A DNA stretch of 64,000 nucleotides from Nonomuraea guangzhouensis (GCF_019396345.1 NZ_JAHKRM010000023.1:160897-224896), one strand, 5' to 3'. Shown: positions 50,996 through 59,710, counted from the first letter of the stretch. Notes: generated by a model from the sequence alone, not told the origin. Numbers and translations are program-made.

Positions 50996-51241
50996 GTGGC
51001 GATCGACACGCGCGGCGAGACCGCAGGCAAGCCTAGTGGCGAGAAGAAGACGCGCACCTCGCCGGCTCTTTTCTACCGGCAGGTAGTCACCGAGCTGCGT
51101 AAGGTCATCTGGCCGACACGCAAGGATCTCATCACTTACACCACGGTCGTTCTGGTATTCGTTCTGATCATGGTTGGGATCGTGTACGGGCTCGATGCCG
51201 CGCTCGGCTGGGCCGTCCTCCGCGTCTTCGGCGGATCCTGA
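50996..51241 (+). CDS. secE: preprotein translocase subunit SecE
   Basis: This 81-residue subunit of the SecYEG channel has a hydrophilic N-terminus, the signature VTELRKVIWPTRKDLITYT, and one membrane helix (VVLVFVLIMVGIVYGL). GTG 50996 has AGGTGAGG immediately upstream; GTG 50987 in frame is the alternative. It precedes nusG in the usual actinobacterial order, and likely shares its message. Confidence 0.94.
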   Translation: MAIDTRGETAGKPSGEKKTRTSPALFYRQVVTELRKVIWPTRKDLITYTTVVLVFVLIMVGIVYGLDAALGWAVLRVFGGS

Positions 51242-51306
51242 TCCGGACGCCGCCGGTTTCGGCCGACGGGGTAGCCATTCGATTCGACGAAAGAGGAAAA
51301 GTCACC

Positions 51307-52089
51307 GTGTCCGAGTCTTCAGTGCCGGCGGACGAGTCCCGCGAGGAGTGGGACACCGAGCCGGAAGAGGCCGCCGAGGCCACTGAGGAGACCGTCGACG
51401 AGTTCGACGCCGACGTCGCGGACAGCGACGAGAGCGACGAGGACGAGGTCGCCGACGAGGCTCCCGCCGTCGACGAAGACGGTGACATCCTGCCCGACGT
51501 CGACCCGGTCGAAGAGTTCAAGCGCTCGCTCCGTGGTCAGCTCGGCGAGTGGTACGTGATCCACTCCTACGCCGGCTACGAAAACCGGGTGAAGTCCAAC
51601 ATCGAGAGCCGCAACGTGTCTCTCAACATGGAGGACTACATCTTCCAGGTCGAGGTGCCGACGCACACCGTCCAGGAGTTCAAGAGCGGCAAGAAGGTGC
51701 CGGTCAAGGAGCGGGTGCTGCCCGGCTACGTGCTGGTGCGCATGGAGCTGACCGACGAGTCCTGGGCCGCCGTGCGTAACACGCCCGGCGTGACCGGCTT
51801 CGTGGGCCTGTCCAACAAGCCGAGCCCGCTCAACCTCGACGAGGTCGCCAAGCTGCTGGCGCCCGAGCCGACCGAGGAGAGCAAGAAGACCTCGGCCAAG
51901 ACCAGCACAGGACCGACCGTCGAGTTCGAGATCGGCGAGTCCGTCACGGTCATGGACGGCCCGTTCGCCACCCTGCCCGCCTCGGTCAGCGAGATCAGCC
52001 CCGAGTCGCAGAAGCTCAAGGTGCTCGTCTCGATCTTCGGTCGTGAGACTCCGGTCGAGCTGTCGTTCAACCAGGTCTCGAAGATCTAA
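51307..52089 (+). CDS. nusG: transcription termination/antitermination protein NusG
   Basis: This 260-residue NusG has an acidic N-terminal extension (1-75, Glu/Asp/Ala-rich), typical for actinobacteria. The NGN domain follows (GEWYVIHSYAGYENRVK; VLPGYVLVRMEL), then a C-terminal KOW domain (GESVTVMDGPFA). NusG binds RNA polymerase and Rho or ribosomal S10. GTG 51307 has a GAAAGAGGAAA site. The gene belongs to the secE-nusG-rplK-rplA cluster. Confidence 0.95.
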   Translation: MSESSVPADESREEWDTEPEEAAEATEETVDEFDADVADSDESDEDEVADEAPAVDEDGDILPDVDPVEEFKRSLRGQLGEWYVIHSYAGYENRVKSNIESRNVSLNMEDYIFQVEVPTHTVQEFKSGKKVPVKERVLPGYVLVRMELTDESWAAVRNTPGVTGFVGLSNKPSPLNLDEVAKLLAPEPTEESKKTSAKTSTGPTVEFEIGESVTVMDGPFATLPASVSEISPESQKLKVLVSIFGRETPVELSFNQVSKI

Positions 52090-52110
52090 GACGATCACGT
52101 AAGCTGATAT

Positions 52111-52180
52111 GTCGTCCCCACACGCGTGGACGGTGACCCCTGTGTTCTGGGGTCCGCACGCCCGTGGGGGTTTGCAACAC
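52111..52180 (+). promoter_or_regulatory. structured leader before rplK
   Basis: The 116 bases before rplK contain hairpins, the clearest being GACCCC (52135-52140) with GGGGTC (52149-52154) around TGTGTTCT. GTCCCCAC and GTGGAC just upstream can also pair. It may be part of ribosomal protein feedback or attenuation in the rplK-rplA operon. Confidence 0.4.
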
Positions 52181-52205
52181 CATTCTCAGGACCCGGAGAA
52201 GGATC

Positions 52206-52637
52206 ATGCCTCCAAAGAAGAAAATCGCGGCGCTGGTAAAGGTGCAGCTGCCCGCTGGCCAGGCCACGCCCGCGCCGCCGGTCGGTACCGCCCTCGGCCC
52301 GCACGGCGTCAACATCATGGACTTCGTCAAGCAGTACAACGCTGCCACGGAGTCCCAGCGGGGCAACATCATCCCCGTTGAGATCACGATCTTCGAAGAC
52401 CGCAGCTTCACCTTCATCACGAAGACGCCCCCGGCGCCTGAGCTGATCAAGAAGGCTCTGGGCCTCGACAAGGGCAGCCCGGTCCCGCACAAGGAGAAGG
52501 TCGGCAAGCTCAGCCGCGAGCAGCTCCGCACCATCGCCGAGACCAAGATGCCGGACCTCAACGCCAACGACATCGCCGCGGCCGAGAAGATCATCGCCGG
52601 CACCGCCCGGTCGATGGGCATCACCGTCGCCGACTAA
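52206..52637 (+). CDS. rplK: 50S ribosomal protein L11
   Basis: This 143-residue protein of the large subunit binds the GTPase-associated region of 23S rRNA. It begins MPPKKKIAALVKVQLPAG and carries PVGTALGPHGVNIMDFVKQY, plus the C-terminal rRNA-binding NANDIAAAEKIIAGTARSMG. GGAGAAGG precedes ATG 52206. Length is standard. rplA follows with a 134-base structured gap. Confidence 0.97.
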   Translation: MPPKKKIAALVKVQLPAGQATPAPPVGTALGPHGVNIMDFVKQYNAATESQRGNIIPVEITIFEDRSFTFITKTPPAPELIKKALGLDKGSPVPHKEKVGKLSREQLRTIAETKMPDLNANDIAAAEKIIAGTARSMGITVAD

Positions 52638-52645
52638 GACCTTCC

Positions 52646-52757
52646 CGATCCGCGGGAGGGCCAGCACCTTGGCCCACACCGCGATCCGTGGGAGAGCCGC
52701 TTTCCGGCTCATGCCCACACCCGATCAGTGGGAGGGCCGCACACCGGCCCGCACACC
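52646..52757 (+). ncRNA. three tandem L1-type leader hairpins before rplA
   Basis: Three tandem units (52646-52680, 52682-52721, 52722-52757) each read CGATC..GGGAG, a short stem, and end in a CACACC-type tail. The stems are GGGCC/GGCCC, GAGCC/GGCTC and GGGCC/GGCCC, so the middle one changes on both sides and keeps pairing. The form resembles the L1 protein binding site used for feedback control of the L11-L1 operon. Three copies in a row are unusual. Confidence 0.7.
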
Positions 52758-52771
52758 ACAAGGAGACAGAC

Positions 52772-53491
52772 ATGAAGCGCAGCAAGGCGCACAAGGACGC
52801 GTCGGCCAAGGTCGACCACGACAAGCTCTACGCCCCCGTCGAGGCCGCGAAGCTGGCCAAGCAGACGTCCACCACCAAGTTCGACGCCACCGTCGAAGTG
52901 GCGCTGCGACTGGGCGTCGACCCTCGCAAGGCCGACCAGATCGTGCGCGGCACGGTCAACCTCCCGCACGGCACCGGCAAGACCGCCCGGGTCCTGGTCT
53001 TCGCCACCGGTGACCGTGCCGAGGCGGCCCGCGAGGCGGGCGCCGACATCATCGGCGCCGACGAGCTCATCGACGAGATCGCCAAGGGCAACCGGCTCAG
53101 CGAGTTCGACGCCGTCGTCGCCACCCCTGACCTCATGGGCAAGGTCGGCCGCCTGGGCCGTGTCCTCGGCCCGCGTGGCCTCATGCCCAACCCCAAGACC
53201 GGCACCGTGACGCCCGACGTCGCCAAGGCTGTGACCGAGATCAAGGGCGGCAAGATCGAGTTCCGTACGGACCGGCAGGCCAACCTGCACTTCATCATCG
53301 GCAAGACGTCGTTCAACGAGCGCCAGCTCATCGAGAACTACGCCGCCGCCCTCGACGAGGTGCTCCGGCTCAAGCCGTCGGCTGCCAAGGGTCGTTACCT
53401 GAAGAAGGTCACCTTCTCCACGACCATGGGCCCCGGCGTCCCCGTCGACCCCAACCTCACGCGCGGCCTGACCGCTGACCTGGACGCGTAG
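52772..53491 (+). CDS. rplA: 50S ribosomal protein L1
   Basis: This 239-residue protein of the L1 stalk has the family signature LMPNPKTGTVTPDVAKAV and GKIEFRTDRQANLHFIIGK. It binds 23S rRNA helix 76-78 and usually represses its own operon by binding the mRNA leader. ATG 52772 has AAGGAG upstream. A strong terminator (53542-53570) follows. Confidence 0.97.
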   Translation: MKRSKAHKDASAKVDHDKLYAPVEAAKLAKQTSTTKFDATVEVALRLGVDPRKADQIVRGTVNLPHGTGKTARVLVFATGDRAEAAREAGADIIGADELIDEIAKGNRLSEFDAVVATPDLMGKVGRLGRVLGPRGLMPNPKTGTVTPDVAKAVTEIKGGKIEFRTDRQANLHFIIGKTSFNERQLIENYAAALDEVLRLKPSAAKGRYLKKVTFSTTMGPGVPVDPNLTRGLTADLDA

Positions 53492-54303
53492 CAGGCACCG
53501 ACCGCCAGAAGCCCCGCTTCCGGCGCTCATCGCACCACCTGGCCCCCGCCGACTTCGGCGGGGGCTTGTTGCGTTCTCGGGCTCGCTTCGGACGGCTGGC
53601 GACCACACGCCCGTTGCTCGTCGCTGCGGCGCGTTCCCTCTGGGCGGCGTGCGCTGTGGCGTGTGCTGGACGCAGAGTCGTGCGCCCCGTAGGTGGTTTT
53701 GGATGCGGTGCGCCTCCATGGAGGCCTCCACGCGTGCGGACGTTGTCCGCTCTGCGGGTGCCGTCGGATGCGGCGCGCTTATGGGCAGCCTCCGCCGTGG
53801 GCGCGCCCCTATGGGCAGCCTCCGCCGTGAGGGCGCCCTATGGGCAGCCGTCCGCCGTGGCGCGCGCTTGTGCGGTCGCCGTGGCCGCCGCGGCCCTATG
53901 GGCAGTTGGCGCGGCTCCTTGGGACCTCCGCCGTGGTGTGCGCTCGTGCAGTCGTCGCCACCGTCGCGTCCCACAGGGCCTTGTGGGTGGGCTCCGTTGC
54001 GGCGCTTCCCCGTGGGTGGTCATTCGACGTCACGTGGCTTGCGGTTGGCGTGTGCCTTGTGGGACTCCCTGGTGGGGTGTGTCTGATGAGCGCGATCTCG
54101 TACGGCCGGTGGGGAAACCGGGGGGACGAGTACCGCATGCCGTGACGTACACGAAAGAAAGATCAGAGCACCATACAAAGACAGACGCCGAGGCAGCGAG
54201 CACGTTGACCCGCGCGGGAAAGTGGGTCGGGGATGACCCTGGGTTTTCCCTGAAAAGTCAGGGGAAGACGGCAAATCGGGTCACCGACACGTAGGGTCAA
54301 AAC
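53492..54303. repeat. repeat-rich intergenic region after rplA
   Basis: This 812-base gap has the rplA terminator and then no convincing gene. From about 53770 to 53940 several degenerate copies of a ~30-base unit appear, built around TATGGGCAGCCTCCGCCGTG (for example at 53809-53828 and near 53780 and 53840). Open frames through it are Ala/Arg/Trp-rich with no family character. It separates rplKA from the lipoprotein gene. Confidence 0.6.
53542..53570 (+). terminator. rplA terminator
   Basis: GCCCCCGCCG (53542-53551) and CGGCGGGGGC (53556-53565) form a perfect 10-bp stem with loop ACTT, followed by TTGTT. It is a strong terminator 50 bases after rplA. Confidence 0.88.
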
Positions 54304-55131
54304 ATGCTGAAGCGCAGAATTTCTCTCGCTACCGCCGCGGCCGGTGCCGCTCTGGTCGCGGTAACGGTTGCCGGTTGTGGAACGAACGCGCAGCCCATCC
54401 AGGTCAATCTGGCCGCGTCAGAAGTACTCACGCAGGCCGCGCAGAAGACCGCGGAGGTCACCAGCTACACCGTCGACGCCGTCGTCGACGTCAAGCACCC
54501 CCAGGAGGGAAGCGGCAAGGTGCAGGGGCGGATGCTCTACCAGAGCAAGCCGCAGCTGGCCGTCGACCTCACCATCGACACCATCGACATGGGCGGTAAG
54601 GGTCTGCCCGGCGGAGCGCGAGCCGTGCTCCAGGGCGACGCCGTCTACGTCAAGGTCGAGGCGCTCAAGCAGCTCGTCGGCGCGGAGAAGCCGTGGATCA
54701 AGGTGCCGCTGACCGAGGTCGGCGGTCCTGGTGAGATCAAGACGTACCTCGACCAGATCCAGCAGTTCGACCTGGCGGCGGTCACCAAGATGGTGACGGC
54801 CTCCCAGGACGTCAAGGCGGCCGGCAACGAGACCGTCGGCGGGGTGGACACCACCCACTACAGCGGGACGTTCCCGGTGGACGCGGCGGTGCAGCAGCTG
54901 CCGGCTGACAAGCAGGAAGCCGCCCGCTCGAACCTGGCCGAGCTCAAGGACATCAAGTTCGACATCTGGGTCGGCAGCGATGGCCTGCCGCGCAAGGTCG
55001 CGCTGAACGGTGCCAAGGAAGGCGCCACGATGGACGCCACCCTGCTTTTCAAGGGGTTCAACGAGGCCGTCAACATCCAGACGCCGCCCGCCGACCAGAT
55101 CGGTGAGCTGCCGAAGAACGTCTCCAACTAA
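54304..55131 (+). CDS. LppX/LprG-like lipoprotein
   Basis: This 275-residue lipoprotein has a signal peptide with lipobox VAGC near 21-24, and a LolA-like fold as in actinobacterial LppX/LprAFG proteins (YTVDAVVDVK, KPWIKVPLTEV, IKFDIWVGSDGLPRKV). Such proteins carry lipids across the envelope or hold lipid. A lipoprotein in this place between rplA and rplJ occurs in Streptomyces too. ATG 54304 has a weak upstream site. Confidence 0.85.
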   Translation: MLKRRISLATAAAGAALVAVTVAGCGTNAQPIQVNLAASEVLTQAAQKTAEVTSYTVDAVVDVKHPQEGSGKVQGRMLYQSKPQLAVDLTIDTIDMGGKGLPGGARAVLQGDAVYVKVEALKQLVGAEKPWIKVPLTEVGGPGEIKTYLDQIQQFDLAAVTKMVTASQDVKAAGNETVGGVDTTHYSGTFPVDAAVQQLPADKQEAARSNLAELKDIKFDIWVGSDGLPRKVALNGAKEGATMDATLLFKGFNEAVNIQTPPADQIGELPKNVSN

Positions 55132-55194
55132 GGACGATCGCTGAGCGGCGCCGCCTGAGTGCGGCGCCGAAAGCATCGCCGACCGAGAGCGATT

Positions 55195-55422
55195 TGGAAA
55201 CTCGGCGACCAGGACGTACTCTGGTCGTTGCCGAAGACCGCCGGTTGTCGTCAGGTTCTCAAGACCTGGTGACCGAAGGATCCACAGTCTGTGGACAGCC
55301 CGCGCAGGTGTGATACGAGTTTCCTACACGGTCTTGTCCGTGTGTGAGCCCCGTGTGCGCCCTGCGCCCGGGGCCGTTCTCATTTCTGGGCCTTCACCGG
55401 TGGCACATCTGGAAGGAGGCCC
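55195..55422 (+). ncRNA. L10-type leader before rplJ
   Basis: The 291-base gap before rplJ holds several hairpins: CGGC-ACCAG (55203-55212) with CTGGT-GCCG (55221-55233), CAGGT (55252-55256) with ACCTG (55264-55268), and TCCACA/TGTGGA (55281-55295). This spacing is that of the L10 leader, where the L10-L12 complex binds and limits rplJ-rplL translation. The rest of the gap has no gene. Confidence 0.7.
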
Positions 55423-55947
55423 ATGGCGAGGGCGGATAAGGCGACAGCGGTTGCCGAGCTCAGGAGCGAGTTCGAAGGCAGCGCTGCGGCCGTTCTGACC
55501 GAGTACCGCGGTCTCACCGTCGCGCAGCTCAAGCAGCTGCGTGTTTCTCTTGGTGAGAATGCGAAGTTCGCCGTGGCGAAGAACACCCTGACCAAGATCG
55601 CGGCCACGGAGGCCGGTTTCGCAAGTCTTGAAGACCTGCTCACCGGTCCGACCGCGATCGCCTTCGTCAACGGCGACGTTGTCGAGGCAGCCAAGGGTCT
55701 GCGTGACTTCGCCAAGGCCAATCCCCTTCTGGTGATCAAGGGCGGCGTCCTTGACGGCAAGAGGCTGGACGCTACAGAGATCACCAGGCTCGCCGACCTC
55801 GAGTCCCGCGAGGTTCTCCTCGCGAAGCTGGCCGGCGCCATCAAGGCGAAGCAGAGTGCTGCCGCCGCGATGTTCGCCGCGCTGCCCACCAACATGGCCC
55901 AGCTGGCCGACGCCCTTCGCGCCAAGCGCGAAGAGGCGGGCGAGTAA
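55423..55947 (+). CDS. rplJ: 50S ribosomal protein L10
   Basis: This 174-residue protein anchors the L7/L12 stalk on the ribosome. It has the start MARADKATAVAELRSEFEGS, the motif VLTEYRGLTVAQLKQLR, and C-terminal helices for L12 dimers. GGAAGGAGG precedes ATG 55423. rplL follows after 69 bases. Length is standard. Confidence 0.97.
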   Translation: MARADKATAVAELRSEFEGSAAAVLTEYRGLTVAQLKQLRVSLGENAKFAVAKNTLTKIAATEAGFASLEDLLTGPTAIAFVNGDVVEAAKGLRDFAKANPLLVIKGGVLDGKRLDATEITRLADLESREVLLAKLAGAIKAKQSAAAAMFAALPTNMAQLADALRAKREEAGE

Positions 55948-56016
55948 TACGGGGATTGCCGCAAAACCCGCGGTCCCGTTCCTAGTTATCGCAAGATCCA
56001 TACGGAGGAAACCATC

Positions 56017-56406
56017 ATGGCGAAGCTCAGCACCGACGAGCTGCTCGGCGCGTTCAAGGAGATGACCCTCCTCGAGCTTTCCGAGTTCGTGAAGCAGTTC
56101 GAGGAAGTGTTCGACGTCAAGGCCGCCGCCCCCGTCGCGGTTGCCGCTGCCCCCACCTCCGGTGGTGGCGAGGCCGCCGCCGTTGAGGAGCAGGACGAGT
56201 TCGACGTCATCCTCGAGGCTGCCGGCGACAAGAAGATCCAGGTCATCAAGGAGATCCGCGCCCTGACGTCCCTGGGCCTCAAGGAGGCCAAGGACCTGGT
56301 CGACGGCGCTCCCAAGAACGTCTTCGACGGCAAGGTCAACAAGGAGCAGGCGGAGAAGGCCAAGGCTGCCCTTGAGGGCGCCGGCGCCAGCGTCACCGTC
56401 AAGTAA
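56017..56406 (+). CDS. rplL: 50S ribosomal protein L7/L12
   Basis: This 129-residue stalk protein recruits translation GTPases. The N-terminal dimerisation helices (LLGAFKEMTLLELSEFVKQF), an Ala/Pro-rich hinge, and the C-terminal factor-binding domain (IKEIRALTSLGLKEAKDLVD) are all present. GGAGGAA precedes the ATG. The operon with rplJ ends in a terminator at 56472-56517. Confidence 0.97.
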   Translation: MAKLSTDELLGAFKEMTLLELSEFVKQFEEVFDVKAAAPVAVAAAPTSGGGEAAAVEEQDEFDVILEAAGDKKIQVIKEIRALTSLGLKEAKDLVDGAPKNVFDGKVNKEQAEKAKAALEGAGASVTVK

Positions 56407-56471
56407 CACTTTCGAGGCATATCACTCGAAGAGCATTACCGAATCGCCCATTGTGGCGTTTCACCCCAGAA

Positions 56472-56517
56472 GGGGCGGCTGCACCCAGGTGCCGGGTGTG
56501 CCGCCTCTTTTGTGTTT
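56472..56517 (+). terminator. rplJL terminator
   Basis: GGGGCGGC-ACCC pairs with GGGT-GCCGCCTC, then TTTTGTGTTTT follows. It lies about 65 bases after the rplL stop. Confidence 0.8.
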
Positions 56518-56606
56518 TCTGCCTGGCCGGCGGCCGGCGTACAGAGCTCACGAGATTCTCATGGTCGTCTCATCGCAGGGCGAGAGGCCGTGTTTAGCGT
56601 TCGAGT

Positions 56607-59012
56607 GTGTTCAAGGATGTGCGTGTCAGAGATCGATGGGCGTTGGCCGGGCTGCTCGCCGCCACCGCGGTGCTCTACGTATGGGGGCTCAACGCCTCCG
56701 GATGGGCGAACTCGTTCTACTCGGCTGCCGTACAAGCGGGTAGCCAGAGCTGGAAGGCGTTCTTCTTCGGGTCGTCCGACGCGGCCAATGCCATCACCGT
56801 GGACAAGACGCCGGCCTCGCTGTGGCCGATGGAGCTCAGCGCCAGGATCTTCGGCCTGAACTCCTGGAGCATCCTCGTGCCCCAGGCGCTCATGGGCGTG
56901 GCGACCGTGGGCGTGGTCTATGCCGCCGTACGCCGCCGGTTCCCCGCGTGGGCCGCGTTGCTGGGCGGGGCGGTCATGGCGCTTACGCCGGTGGCGGTGC
57001 TGATGTTCCGCTTCAACAACCCGGATGCGCTGCTGGTGCTGCTGCTGACCGTCGCGGGTTACTGCGTCGTGCGGGCTCAGGAGAAGGCGGGGACGCGGTG
57101 GTTGGTGCTGGCGGGGGCGTGCATCGGGTTCGCGTTCCTGGCCAAGATGCTGCAGGCGTTCGTGGTACTGCCGGGGTTCGCGCTCGTCTACCTGATCACG
57201 GCGCCGACCACGATGGGGCGGCGGCTCTGGCAGCTCGTGCTCGCGGGGGCGGCCATGCTGGTGTCGGCCGGATGGTGGCTGGTGGCGGTGGCGCTGGTGC
57301 CCGCCGCCGACCGTCCGTACATCGGCGGCTCCCAGACGAACAGCGTCCTGGAGCTCGCGCTCGGCTACAACGGGATCGGGCGGCTGAACGGCGGCGACTA
57401 CGGCGGGCTCGGCAACCTCAACCAGGAGGCCGGCTGGTTGCGGATGTTCGACACCGAGGCGGGCGGGCAGATCTCCTGGCTGCTGCCGGCGGCGCTGGTG
57501 CTCCTCGTGGCCGCGATCTGGCTGACGCGGTCGGCGCCGCGGACTGATTCCGTACGGGCCCAGGTCGGTGTGTGGGGGAGCTGGCTGGTGGTGACCGGGC
57601 TGATCTTCAGCCTGATGCAGGGCATCTTCCACGCGTACTACACGGTGGCGCTGGCTCCGGCGATCGCGGTGCTGGTGGGTTCGGGGGTGGCGCTGCTCTG
57701 GGAGCGCAGGGAGAACCGGGTGCTCGCGTTGGCGGCGGCTGTTACGGCTGGGTGGGCGTACGTTCTGCTGGCGCGTAGTTCGGAGTGGAATTCCTGGCTG
57801 GGGCCGATCGTGCTCGTCGCCGGGTTGGCGGCGGCAGTGGGGCTCCTGGTCGTCGGGCGCTACCAGGAGGTCGAAACGGGTCCGGCCGGGGTGCCTTCTG
57901 AGGGATTGGCTGGCGCGCCGACTGAAGGATCGGCGGGGGCTTCGTCCGCGGGATTGACGGGCTCGCCGTCTGGGGGATTGACGGGCGCGCTGTCTGCGGG
58001 AACTGCGGCGGTGTCGGCTGAGGGGCCTGAAAAGGTGTTGTCTGCGGGAGCTGCGGGGGAGTCGTCGGCGGGAACCGCCTGGGTGCTGTCTGCGGGACCT
58101 GCGGGAGAGCCAACCTCGGGAGTGTCATCGGAGAGGTCTGCCGAGGTGCTGTCTCGGGATCCTGTGGGGGTGCCGTCTGAGAGGCCTGCTGAGGTGCTGT
58201 TTCGGGGTCCTGTGGAGGCGTCGTCCGAGGGGCCTGGAGCGGTGCGGTCCGAGGGGCATGGAGGGGTGGCGTTTGCGGGGCGTGGTTGGTGGTCGCGGCG
58301 GTTGTCGGGGATTGTCGCCGGTGTGGCTGTCGTGGTGTGCCTGGCTGGGCCGGCCGCGTACGCGCTGGACACCGCCGCGTCCGCGCACACCGGCGCGATT
58401 CCCACGGCGGGTCCGTCGACGGGAGGTTTCGGCGGACCTGGAGGGTTCCGCGGCGGCGGGCCGAGGGCTATGGGACCGGGTGGGTTCGGCGGGGGCGGCC
58501 AGCCAGGCGGCGTCGGTAGGGGCGGTCAGCAGGGCGCCGGTCAGCCGGGTGGCACCAGCGGTAATGCGAGGTCTGACGGTATGGGCACCGGCGGGTTCGC
58601 TCGCGGCGGCCGGGGAGGCGGGATGGGTGGGCTGCTCCAGGCCGCCACCCCCAGCGCCGAGCTGACCGCCCTCCTGACGAGCAACGCCTCCGCCTACACC
58701 TGGGTCGCCGCGGCCGTCGGCTCGAACAACGCCGCCGGATACCAGCTGGCCACGGGTCAGCCGGTGATGGCGGTGGGCGGCTTCAACGGGACCGACCCCG
58801 CGCCGACACTCGCCCAGTTCAAGCAGTACGTGGCCGACGGGAAGATCCACTACTTCATCGGCGGTGGCATGGGTGGCATGCGCGGCGGGGCCGGTACGGG
58901 CGGCACAGGCGGTAGCAGCGACGCGAACGAGATCGCGGCGTGGGTGCAGGACACATTCACCGCCAGCACCGTCGGCAACACCACGCTGTACGACCTCACC
59001 GCCACCAAGTGA
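56607..59012 (+). CDS. GT39/ArnT-like glycosyltransferase with repeat insertion
   Basis: This 801-residue membrane protein has over ten helices. The family's key acidic loop is seen near 60-75 (AITVDKTPASLWPMELSARI), with RFNNPDALLVLL and a GGSQTNSVLELALGYNG loop. It should transfer a sugar from a lipid carrier to a surface acceptor. Between the ~11th helix (near 420) and another near 570, a ~140-residue Ser/Gly/Ala/Glu repeat is inserted, made of units like VLSAGPAGEPTS. A Gly-rich stretch and a small C-terminal domain (NASAYTWVAAAVGSNNAAGYQL) follow. Confidence 0.85.
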   Translation: MFKDVRVRDRWALAGLLAATAVLYVWGLNASGWANSFYSAAVQAGSQSWKAFFFGSSDAANAITVDKTPASLWPMELSARIFGLNSWSILVPQALMGVATVGVVYAAVRRRFPAWAALLGGAVMALTPVAVLMFRFNNPDALLVLLLTVAGYCVVRAQEKAGTRWLVLAGACIGFAFLAKMLQAFVVLPGFALVYLITAPTTMGRRLWQLVLAGAAMLVSAGWWLVAVALVPAADRPYIGGSQTNSVLELALGYNGIGRLNGGDYGGLGNLNQEAGWLRMFDTEAGGQISWLLPAALVLLVAAIWLTRSAPRTDSVRAQVGVWGSWLVVTGLIFSLMQGIFHAYYTVALAPAIAVLVGSGVALLWERRENRVLALAAAVTAGWAYVLLARSSEWNSWLGPIVLVAGLAAAVGLLVVGRYQEVETGPAGVPSEGLAGAPTEGSAGASSAGLTGSPSGGLTGALSAGTAAVSAEGPEKVLSAGAAGESSAGTAWVLSAGPAGEPTSGVSSERSAEVLSRDPVGVPSERPAEVLFRGPVEASSEGPGAVRSEGHGGVAFAGRGWWSRRLSGIVAGVAVVVCLAGPAAYALDTAASAHTGAIPTAGPSTGGFGGPGGFRGGGPRAMGPGGFGGGGQPGGVGRGGQQGAGQPGGTSGNARSDGMGTGGFARGGRGGGMGGLLQAATPSAELTALLTSNASAYTWVAAAVGSNNAAGYQLATGQPVMAVGGFNGTDPAPTLAQFKQYVADGKIHYFIGGGMGGMRGGAGTGGTGGSSDANEIAAWVQDTFTASTVGNTTLYDLTATK

Positions 59013-59710
59013 CTGACCGCAGCTGACCCACCCCGCCCTAACTCCCAGCTGGCCGACTCCTCCCGGGCCGGCTCGCCTCAGGTGGGCTCCAGGCAGGATC
59101 GGTCCCCGGCTCCGGGTCGGTCGCTCGCCCTGGGTCGGCGACGGGTCGGCCCCAGAGTTGATCCGCTTGTCCGGGGCTGGCCCCCGGGTCGGGCCCGCTC
59201 GCCTCGGGTAGGCCCCCAGGCAGGTCCCGGCTCCGGGTCGGTCGCTCGCCCTGGGTCGGCCACGGTCGGCCCCAGAGTTGATCCGCTTGTCCCGGGCCGG
59301 CTCCTGGTCGGCCCCAGAGCCGATCCGCTCGTCGCGAGTCGGCGCCCGAGTCGGTCCGTTCACGCCGGGTCGGCTCCCAGGGCCGGTCCGCACGTGCCGT
59401 CCGCACGTGCCGTCCGCACGTGCCGTCCGCACGTGCCGTCCGCACGTGCCGTCCGCGCGGCCAGGGCACGTGTCGTCCGCGCGGCCAGGGCACGTGTCGT
59501 CCGCGCGGCCAGGGCACGTGTCGTCCGCGCGGCCAGGGCACGTGTCGTCCGTTTGGCCCGGCCGCTTGTGCCGTCCCTGCGGCCTCGCCACCTGCCTCGT
59601 GCGCGCGGCCTGGCCGTACGCTCCGTCCGTGGGGGCTCCGTCCCCTGCGCCCCAGTACGTGCGGGCGGCGCTTCTACCAGGCAGCCGGTGAACGTCAGCC
59701 GGTCACCGTG
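59013..59710. repeat. repeat-rich intergenic region with CACGTG array
   Basis: This 698-base gap has no convincing gene. A ~68-base segment near 59105-59175 recurs at about 59226-59293 (offset 120-121), with few differences. Then five 13-base units GTCCGCACGTGCC (59386-59450) are followed by four 24-base units GTCCGCGCGGCCAGGGCACG plus TGTC (59451-59546). Each unit has the palindrome CACGTG. Frames through the region give only repeated Arg/Pro/Ser-rich peptides. Confidence 0.7.

Noticed and set aside
53566..54294. 242-residue plus-strand frame after rplA
   Set aside because: It starts inside the rplA terminator and is Ala/Arg/Trp-rich with no domain. It is explained by degenerate DNA repeats in GC-rich sequence.
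59386..59546. CRISPR array
   Set aside because: The units are 13 and 24 bases and directly adjacent with no unique spacers, and no cas genes are nearby.
58125..59591. Minus-strand 488-residue frame with repeated PGRADDTC units
   Set aside because: It runs antisense to the glycosyltransferase end and through the repeat array. The repeats in the protein only mirror the DNA repeats, and there is no start site or family match.
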